Origin: Eutreptiella sp. 'Long Island Sound 2002'
Taxonomy: Eukaryota > Euglenozoa > Euglenophyceae > Eutreptiales > Eutreptiaceae
Direction of reading: 5' to 3'
Length of the DNA stretch: 64,000 nucleotides
Assembly (NCBI GenBank): GCA_964036045.1
Contig: OZ038382.1
Span: 128,216,556 to 128,280,555 of the forward strand
Positions within the stretch are counted from its first letter, which is position 1. The number at the start of each line of letters is the position of its first letter. Positions 55,301-64,000 of this stretch are shown piece by piece. Position numbers and translations under genes: made by a program. Below the pieces are notes generated by a model. That model worked only from the letters and a program-made list of their open reading frames with translations. It searched no databases and was not told the origin of the DNA.

Positions 55301-58300
55301 GGGGCGCACTTAGCACAGTGCAGCTATTTGGGCGCCTGGCTGTACTAGAGACCCACACTTTGAGATACTAGGAGCATCATGGTGACCCCTAGCGTAGGTT
55401 TTGACTTCTGATTTTGTCCCCTTTGTTGGGGACCCCCGAGAATGCACGGGTGACGTAGCATTTCCGCCCTCTTTTGGGCCCCAACCTTCCGGTGCTATTG
55501 AGGAAACCGGGACAATCTTTGAATCCACGCTTTGTTGCGTGGCCCCTCGAGTTGGGGTTAGTGGCTCACAATCCAAAGGCCTTTTTTGCAATCGGCGGAC
55601 CCGTTTGGGCTACCTCCTACAGCTTGCTGCAGCCCACTGGGCCTAGGTATGGGGGTCTAGGTGTTGGTTAGGGCAATTTTGAGGGGTGGAAACCACCAAA
55701 AGTGGGTGGTTGTGGGTGGATTTGGTGCGAATGAAATCGCATTTGGAGCCACATAGCCCAAGGTGTGGTCTGTTTTTGGTTTGGGGCTGTCAGCGGCCAG
55801 TGTGCACGAATTCTGGGGTTTTTGGGGGCCTTTTGGGGGCGGTTCATGGACATATTGTGGAGTGAGAGGGCCCTAGAGGGCCCTTCGGTAGGGGCAAGTC
55901 TAGCCGCATGTGTAGAGTAGCCACTGTTTCCCTTCATTTGGCTGTTTTCAGAAGGTACTAGGGCTGCTTTGGGCAAAAAAAAGAAGGCTGATTTTAGCCC
56001 CAAATTGGAAATTTTCCAATGGAGGTGGGGCACTTGCGACACTTGTTCCCGGCCGCCACCGTTGAGTTTGTGGCTCATACTTTGTGTGGTTGTCCCTCAC
56101 ACCCATAGGTAGCATTCACCAAAATTTTGGCCGAATCCGAAGCACCCCAACGAAGCCGTGATTTCCCCCCATTTCACGCGTGCTTACTTGCTGCTTGCTG
56201 CTTGCTGCTTGCCTGCCAATTTTGTTAGGACCACCCTAGACACTAAAGAGGGTTATAAAACCAAGCACTCATTCCACCTTTTTTTGCACCCCAAAGGGGG
56301 AACGTTAGCGCGCCGGGCGCGCGCTAGGCATCTTTTTGGACCCGTGCCCCTCTAGTGGCCTTTTAGGGGGTGCACTAAGGGGGCGCACTTAGCGCAGTGC
56401 AGCTATTTGGGCGCCTGGCTGTACTAGAGACCCACACTTTGAGATACTAGGAGCATCATGGTGACCCCTAGCGTAGGTTTTGACTTCTGATTTTGTCCCC
56501 TTTGTTGGGGACCCCCAAGAATGCACGGGTGACGTAGCATTTCCGCCCTCTTTTGGGCCCCAACCTTCCGGTGCTATTGAGGAAACCGGGACAATCTTTG
56601 AATCCACGCTTTGTTGCGTGGCCCCTCGAGTTGGGGTTAGGGGCTCACAATCCAAAGGCCTTTTTTGCAATCGGCGGACCCGTTTGGGCTACCTCCTACA
56701 GCTTGCTGCAGCCCACGGGGCCTAGGTATGGGGGTCTAGGTGTTGGTTAGGGCAATTTTCAGGGGTGGAAACCACCAAAAGTGGGTGGTTGTGGGTGGAT
56801 TTGGTGCGAACGAAATCGCATTTGGAGCTACGTAGCCCAAGGTGTGGTCTGCTTTTGGTTTGGGGATGTCAGCGGCCAGTGTGCACAAATTCTGGGGTTT
56901 TTGGGGGCCTTTTGGGGGCGGTTCATGGACATATTGTGGAGTGAGAGGGCCCTAGAGGGCCCTTCGGTAGGGGCAAGTCTAGCTGCATGTGTAGAGTAGC
57001 CACCGTTTCCCTTCATTTGGCCGTTTTTAGAAGGTACTAGGGCTGCTTTGGGCAAAAAAAAGAAGGCTGATTTTAGCCCCAAATTGCAAATTTTCCAATG
57101 GAGGTGGGGCACTTGCGACGCTTGTTCCCGGCCGCCACCGTTGAGTTTGTGGCTCATACTTTGTGTGGTTGTCACTCACAACCATAGGTAGCATTCACCA
57201 AAATTTTGGCCGAATCCGAAGCACCCCAACGAAGCCGTGATTTCCCCCCATTTCGCGCGTGCTTACTTGCTGCTTGCTGCTTGCTGCTTGCTGCTTGCCT
57301 GCCAATTTTGTTAGGACCACCCTAGACACTAAAGAGGGTTATAAAACCAAGCGCTCATTCCACCTTTTTGTGCACCCCAAAGGGGGAACGTTAGCGCGCC
57401 GGGCGCGCGCCGGGCATTTTTTTGGACCCGTGCCCCTCTAGTGGCCTTTTAGGGGGTGCACTAAGGGGGCGCACTTATCATAGTGCAGCTATTTGGGCGC
57501 CTGGCTGTACTAGAGACCCACACTTTGAGATACTAGGAGCATCATGGTGACCCCTGGCGTAGGTTTTGACTTCTGATTTTGTCCCCTTTGTTGGGGACCC
57601 CCAAGAATGCAGGGGTGACGTAGCATTTCCGCCCTCTTTTGGGCCCCAACCTTCCGGTGCTATTGAGGAAACCGGGACAATCTTTGAATCCACGCTTTGT
57701 TGCGTGGCCCCTCGAGTTGGGGTTAGGGGCTCACAATCCAAAGGCCTTTTTTGCAATCGGCGGACCCGTTTGGGCTACCTCCTACAGCTTGCTGCAGCCC
57801 ACGGGGCCTAGGTATGGGGGTCTAGGTGTTGGTTAGGGCAATTTTCAGGGGTGGAAACCACCAAAAGTGGGTGGTTGTGGGTGGATTTGGTGCGAACGAA
57901 ATTGCATTTGGAGCTACGTAGCCCAAGGTGTGGTCTGCTTTTGGTTTGGGGCTGTCAGCGGCCAGTGTGCACAAATTCTGGGGTTTTTGGGGGCCTTTTG
58001 GGGGCGGTTCATGGACATATTGTGGAGTGAGAGGGCCCTAGAGGGCCCTTCGGTAGGGGCAAGTCTAGCTGCATGTGTAGAGTAGCCACCGTTTCCCTTC
58101 ATTTGGCCGTTTTAAGAAGGTACTAGGGCTGCTTTGGGCAAAAAAAAGAAGGCTGATTTTAGCCCCAAATTGCAAATGTTCCAATGGAGGTGGGGCACTT
58201 GCGACGCTTGTTCCCGGCCGCCACCGTTGAGTTTGTGGCTCATACTTTGTGTGGTTGTCACTCACAACCATAGGTAGCATTCACCAAAATTTTGGCCGAA

Positions 58301-61300
58301 TCCGAAGCACCCCAACGAAGCCGTGATTTCCCCCCATTTCGCGCGTGCTTACTTGCTGCTTGTTGCTTGCTGCTTGCTGCTTGCTTGCCAATTTTGTTAG
58401 GACCACCCTAGACACTAAAGAGGGTTATAAAACCAAGCGCTCATTCCACCTTTTTGTGCACCCCAAAGGGGGAACGTTAGCGCGCCGGGCGCGCGCCGGG
58501 CATTTTTTTGGACCCGTGCCCCTCTAGTGGCCTTTTAGGGGGTGCACTAAGGGGGCGCACTTATCATAGTGCAGCTATTTGGGCGCCTGGCTGTACTAGA
58601 GACCCACACTTTGAGATACTAGGAGCATCATGGTGACCCCTAGCGTAGGTTTTGACTTCTGATTTTGTCCCCTTTGTTGGGGACCCCCAAGAATGCAGGG
58701 GTGACGTAGCGTTTCCGCCCTCTTTTGGGCCCCAACCTTCCGGTGCTATTGAGGAAACCGGGACAATCTTTGAATCCACGCTTCGTTGCGTGGCCCCTCG
58801 AGTTGGGGTTAGTGGCTCACAATCCAAAGGCATTTTTTGCAATCGGTGGACCCGTTTGGGCTACCTCCTACAGCTCGCCCGAGCCCACTGGGCCTAGGTA
58901 TGGGGGTCTAGGCGTTGGTTAGGGCAATTTTGAGGGTTGGAAACCACCAAAAGTGGGTGGTTGTGGGTGGATTTGGTGCGAATGAAATCGCATTTGGAGC
59001 CACATAGCCCAAGGTGGGGTCTGTTTTTGGTTTGGGGCTGTTAGCGGCCAGTGTGCACAAATTCTGGGGTTTTTGGGGGCCTTTTGGGGGCGGTTCATGG
59101 ACATATTGTGGAGTGAGAGGGCCCTAGAGGGCCCTTCGGTAGGGGCAAGTCTAGCTGCAGGTGTAGAGTAGCCACTGTTTCCCTTCATTTGGACGTTTTT
59201 AGAAGGTACTAGGGCTGCTTTGGGCAAAAAAAAGAAGGCTGATTTTAGCCCCAAATTGCAAATTTTCCAATGGAGGTGGGGCACTTGCGACGCTTGTTCC
59301 CGGCCGCCACCGTTGAGTTTGTGGCTCATACTTTGTGTGGTTGTCCCTCACACCCATAGGTAGCATTCACCAAACTTTTGGCCGAATCCGAAGCACCCCA
59401 ACGAAGCTGTGATTTCCCCCCATTTCGCGCGTGCTTACTTGCTGCTTGGTGCTTGCTGCTTGCTTGCCAATTTTGTTAGGACCACCCTAGACACTAAAGA
59501 GGGTTATAAAACCAAGCACTCATTCCACCTTTTTGTGCACCCCAAAGGGGGAACGTTAGCGCGCCGGGCGCGCGCTGGGCATCTTTTTGGACCCGTGCCC
59601 CTCTAGTGGCCTTTTAGGGGGTGCACTAAGGGGGCGCACTTAGCACAGTGCAGCTATTTGGGCGCCTGGCTGTACTAGAGACTCACACTTTGAGATACTA
59701 GGAGCATCATGGTGACCCCTAGCGTAGGTTTTGACTTCTGATTTTGTCCCCTTTGTTGGGGACCCCCAAGAATGCAGGGGTGACGTAGCATTTCCGCCCT
59801 CTTTTGGGCCCCAACCTTCCGGTGCTATTGAGGAAACCGGGACAACCTTTGAATCCACGCTTTGTTGCGTGGTGCATCATGGTGACCCCCGGCGTAGTTG
59901 GTTTTGACTTCTGATTTTGTCCCCTTTGTTGGGGATTCCCGAGAATGCACGGGTGACGTAGCATTTCCGCCCTCTTTTGGGCCCCAACCTTCGGGTGCTA
60001 TTGAGGAAACCGGGACAATCTTTGAATCCACGCTTTGTTGCCTGGCCCCTCGAGTTTGGGTTAGGGACTCACAATCCAAAGGCTTTTTTTGCAATCGCCG
60101 GACCCGTTTGGGCTACCTCCTACAGCTTGCCGCAGCCCACTGGGCCTAGGTATGGGGGTCTAGGTGTTGGTTAGGGCAATTTTGAGGGGTGGAAACCACC
60201 AAAAGTGGGTGGTTGTGGGTGGATTTGGTGCGAACGAAATCGCATTTGGAGCTACGTAGCCCAAGGTGTGGTCTGTTTTTGGTTTGGGGCTGTCAGCGGC
60301 CAGTGTGCACAAATTGTGGGGTTTTTGGGGGCCTTTTGGGGGCGGTTCATGGACATATTGTGGAGTGAGAGGGCCCTAGAGGGCCCTTCGGTAGGGGCAA
60401 GTCTAGCTGCAGGTGTAGAGTAGCCACTGTTTCCCTTCATTTGGCCGTTTTTAGAAGGTACTAGGGCTGCTTTGGGCAAAAAAAAGAAGGCTGATTTTAG
60501 CCCCAAATTGCAAATTTTCCAATGGAGGTGGGGCACTTGCGACGCTTGTTCCCGGCCGCCTCCGTTGGGTTTGTGGCTCATACTTTGTGTGGTTGTCCCT
60601 CACACCCATAGGTAGCATCCACCAAAATTTTGGCCGAATCCGAAGCACCCCAACGAAGCCGTGATTTCCCCCCATTTCGCGCGTGCTTACTTGCTGCTTG
60701 CTGCTTGCTGCTTGCTTGCCAATTTTGTTAGGACCACCCTAGACACTAAAGAGGGTTATAAAAGCAAGCGCCCATTCCACCTTTTTGTGCACCCCAAAGG
60801 GGGAACGTTAGCGCGCCGGGCACGCGCTGGGCATCTTTTCGGACCCGTGCCCCTCTAGTGGCCTTTTAGGGGATGCACTAAGGGGGCGCACTTAGCACAG
60901 TGCAGCTATTTGGGCGCTTGGTTGTACTAGAGACCCACACTTTGAGATACTAGGAGCATCATGGTGACCCCCGGCGTACGTTTTGACTTCTGATTTTGTC
61001 CCCTTTGTTGGGGACCCCCAAGAATGCAGGGGTGACGTAGCATTTCCGCCCTCTTTTGGGCCCCAACCTTCCGGTGCTATTGAGGAAACCGGGACAACCT
61101 TTGAATCCACGCTTTGTTGCGTGGTGCATCATGGTGACCCCCGGCAGTAGTAGGTTTTGACTTCTGATCTTGTCCCCTTTGTTGGGGACCCCCGAGAATG
61201 CACGGGTGACGTAGCATTTCCGCCCTCTTTTGGGCCCCAACCTTCCGGTGCTATTGAGGAAACCGGGACAATCTTTGAATCCACGCTTTGTTGCGTGGCC

Positions 61301-64000
61301 CCTCGAGTTGGGGTTAGGGGCTCACAATCCAAAGGCCTTTTTTGCAATCGGCGGACCCTTTTGGGCTACCTCCTACAGCTTGCCGCAGCCCACTGGGCCT
61401 AGGTATGGGGGTCTAGGTGTTGGTTAGGGCAACTTTGAGGGGTGGAAACCACCAAAAGTGGGTGGTTGTGGGTGGATTTGGTGCGAACGAAATCGCATTT
61501 GGAGCCACATAGCCCAAGGTGGGGTCTGTTTTTGGTTTGGGGCTGTTAGCGGCCAGTGTGCACAAATTCTGGGGTTTTTGGGGGCCTTTTGGGGGCGGTT
61601 CATGGACATATTGTGGAGTGAGAGGGCCCTAGAGGGCCCTTCGGTAGGGGCAAGTCTAGCGGCAGGTGTAGAGTAGCCACTGTTTCCCTTCATTTGGCCG
61701 TTTTTAGAAGGTACTAGGGCTGCTTTGGGAAAAAAAAAGGCTGATTTTAGCCCCAAATTGCAAATTTTCCAATGGAGGTGGGGCACTTGCGACGCTTGTT
61801 CCCGGCCGCCACCGTTGAGTTTGTGGCTCATACTTTGTGTGGTTGTCCCTCACACCCATAGGTAGCATCCACCAAAATTTTGGCCGAATCCGAAGCACCC
61901 CAACAAAGCCGTGATTTCCCCCCATTTCGCGCGTGCTTACTTGCTGCTTGCTGCTTGCTGCTTGCCTGCCAATTTTGTTAGGACCACCCTAGACACTAAA
62001 GAGGGTTATAAAACCAAGCACTCATTCCACCTTTTTGTGCACCCCAAAGGGGGAACGTTAGCGCGCCGGGCGCGCGCTGGGCATCTTTTTGGACCCGTGC
62101 CCCTCTAGTGGCCTTTTAGGGGGTGCACTAAGGGGGCGCACTTAACACAGTGCAGCTATTTGGGCGCCCGGCTGTACTAGAGACCCACACTTTGAGATAC
62201 TAGGAGCATCATGGTGACCCCCGGCGTACGTTTTGACTTCTGATTTTGTCCCCTTTGTTGGGGACCCCCAAGAATGCACGGGTGACGTAGCATTTTGGGC
62301 CTCCTTTGGGCCCCAACCTTCCGGTGCTATTGAGGAAACCGGGACAATCTTTGAATTCACGCTTTGTTGCGTGGTGCATCATGGTGACCCCCGGCAGTAG
62401 TAGGTTTTGACTTCTGATTTTGTCCCCTTTGTTGGGGACCCCCGAGAATGCACGGGTGACATAGCATTTCCGCCCTCTTTTGGGCCCCAACCTTCCGGTG
62501 CTATTGAGGAAACCGGGACAATCTTTGAATCCACGCTTTGTTGCGTGGCCCCTCGAGTTGGGGTTAGGGGCTCACAATCCAAAGGCCTTTTTTGCAATCG
62601 GCGGACCCGTTTGGGCTACCTCCTACAGCTTGCCGCAGCCCACTGGGCCTAGGTATGGGGGTCTAGGTGTTGGTTAGGGCAATTTTGAGGGGTGGAAACC
62701 ACCAAAAGTGGGTGGTTGTGGGTGGATTTGGTGCGAACAAAATCGCATTTGGAGCCACATAGCCCAAGGTGTGGTCTGTTTGTGGTTTGGGGCTGTCAGC
62801 GGCCAGTGTGCACAAATTCTGGGGTTTTTGGGGGCCTTTTGGGGGCGGTTCATGGACATATTGTGGAGTGAGAGGGCCCTAGAGGGCCCTTCGGTAGGGG
62901 CAAGTCTAGCGGCATGTGTAGAGTAGCCACTATTTCCCTTCATTTGGCCGTTTTTAGAAGGTACTAGGGCTGCTTTCCGAAAAAAAAAGGCTGATTTTAG
63001 CCCCAAATTGCAAAATTTCCAATAGAGGTGGGGCACTTGCGACGCTTGTTCCCGGCCGCCACCGTTGAGTTTGTAGCTCATACTTTGTGTGGTTGTCCCT
63101 CACACCCATAGGTAGCATCCACCAAAATTTTGGGCGAATCCGAAGCACCCAAACAAAGCCGTGATTTCCCCCCATTTCACGCGTGCTTACTTGCTGCTTG
63201 CTGCTTGCTGCTTGCCTGCCAATTTTGTTAGGACCACCCTAGACACTAAAGAGGGTTATAAAACCAAGCGCTCATTCCACCTTTTTGTGCACCCCAAAGG
63301 GGGAACGTTAGCGCGCCGGGCACGCGCTGGGCATCTTTTTGGACCCGTGCCCCTCTAGTGGCCTTTTAGGGGATGCACTAAGGGGGCGCACTTAGCATAG
63401 TGCAGCTATTTGGGCGCCTGGCTGTACTAGAGACCCACACTTTGAGATACTAGGAGCATCATGGTGACCCCTAGCGTAGGTTTTGACATCTGATCTTGTC
63501 CCCTTTGTTGGGGACCCCCAAGAATGCAGGGGTGACGTAGCATTTCCGCCCTCTTTTGGGCCCAAACCTTCCGGTGCTATTGAGGAAACCGGGACAATCT
63601 TTGAATCCACGCTTTGTTGCGTGGCCCCTCGAGTTGGGGTTAGGGGCTCACAATCTAAAGGCCTTTTTTGCAATCGGCGGACCCGTTTGGGCTACCTCCT
63701 ACAGCTTGCTGCAGCCCACTGGAACTAGATATGGGGGTCTAGGTGTTGGTTAGGGCAATTTTGAGGGGTGGACCACCAAAAGTGGGTGGTTGTGGGTGGA
63801 TTTGGTGCGAACGAAATTGCATTTGGAGCTACGTAGCCCAAGGTGTGGTCTGTTTTTGGTTTGGGGCTGTCAGCGGCCAGTGTGCACAAATTCTGGGGTT
63901 TTTGGGGGCCTTTTGGGGGCGGTTCATGGACATATTGTGGAGTGAGAGGGCCCTAGAGGGCCCTTGGATAGGGGCACGTCTAGCTGCATGTGTAGAGTAG

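Larger units (their letters stand above)
29579..64000. repeat. 1079-bp satellite array with nested 172-bp sub-repeats, 29 or more units, continues past window
   Basis: Head-to-tail units run without interruption to the window end. A fixed landmark (start of gatttccccccatttcgcgc) occurs at 30161, 31928, 33868, 35465, 36716, 37794, 38873 and so on to 63161. Unit lengths are about 1079 plus whole multiples of 172. Each unit also carries a TATAAAA-containing segment, the near-palindrome GCGCGCCGGGCGCGC (A variant in some), GGGCCCTAGAGGGCCC, and a GCTTGCT heptamer microsatellite. Short ORFs of 65, 81, 72 and 93 codons recur in every unit on both strands. They vary as the array varies and have no recognised similarity, so they are not annotated as genes. 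Confidence 0.97.

Noticed and set aside
30161-63360. Tandem family of small genes (65- to 93-codon ORFs in each unit)
   Set aside because: ORFs occur on both strands and overlap, the array itself is homogenised, some units lose start codons or frames, and no similarity is recognised.
29579-64000. Ribosomal DNA or histone-type gene array
   Set aside because: The 1079-bp unit contains no rRNA, 5S, snRNA or histone sequence that I can recognise.

Overview
The window is nuclear DNA of a eukaryote with a large, repeat-rich genome. The evidence is protein-coding exons bounded by GT/AG splice sites, tRNA-derived SINEs with internal RNA polymerase III boxes, MITE-like elements, and long satellite arrays. 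There are no operons, bacterial ribosome-binding sites or prokaryotic genes. Codon use is mixed with moderate GC at third positions, and the introns carry many long C or G runs. This fits a protist or alga, but the sequence alone does not identify the lineage.

Positions 1-27392 are best read as one plus-strand gene whose 5' end lies left of the window. About seventeen exon-like segments can be recognised, and most join in phase. The predicted protein of roughly 850 residues has a C2 domain (split over the exons at 264-395, 1428-1580 and 3160-3327). A helical, charged, partly basic middle follows (exons from 4573 to about 26170). It ends in a 262-residue Pro/Tyr/Gly-rich tail with the stop at 27390-27392. 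Exon boundaries 3' of 24548 are less certain than those before it.

Intron 7 (6235-17936, 11.7 kb) is the most unusual part of the gene. It holds about 48 copies of an 85-bp satellite (6586-10705). After that come a frame-disrupted cysteine-rich reading frame (11556-12810), two 3-copy minisatellites, nine tRNA-derived SINE-like elements and a 31-bp minisatellite. A tenth SINE-like copy is in intron 9. One convergent SINE pair shares an identical structured 3' tail with three alternating 13-nt modules that can form two exclusive hairpins. A non-autonomous inverted-repeat element with a 10-bp target duplication sits in intron 4.

From 28.86 kb onward there is no recognisable gene. A short telomere-like stretch is followed by a decayed 165-bp tandem repeat and then by an uninterrupted head-to-tail satellite from 29579 to the window end. 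That satellite has a basic unit of about 1079 bp. Each unit contains one to six copies of a 172-bp sub-repeat and a 7-bp microsatellite. The 172-bp sub-repeat shares a core of about 60 nt with the 85-bp satellite 20 kb away, so the two arrays are related. The short ORFs recurring in every unit are most simply by-products of array homogenisation.
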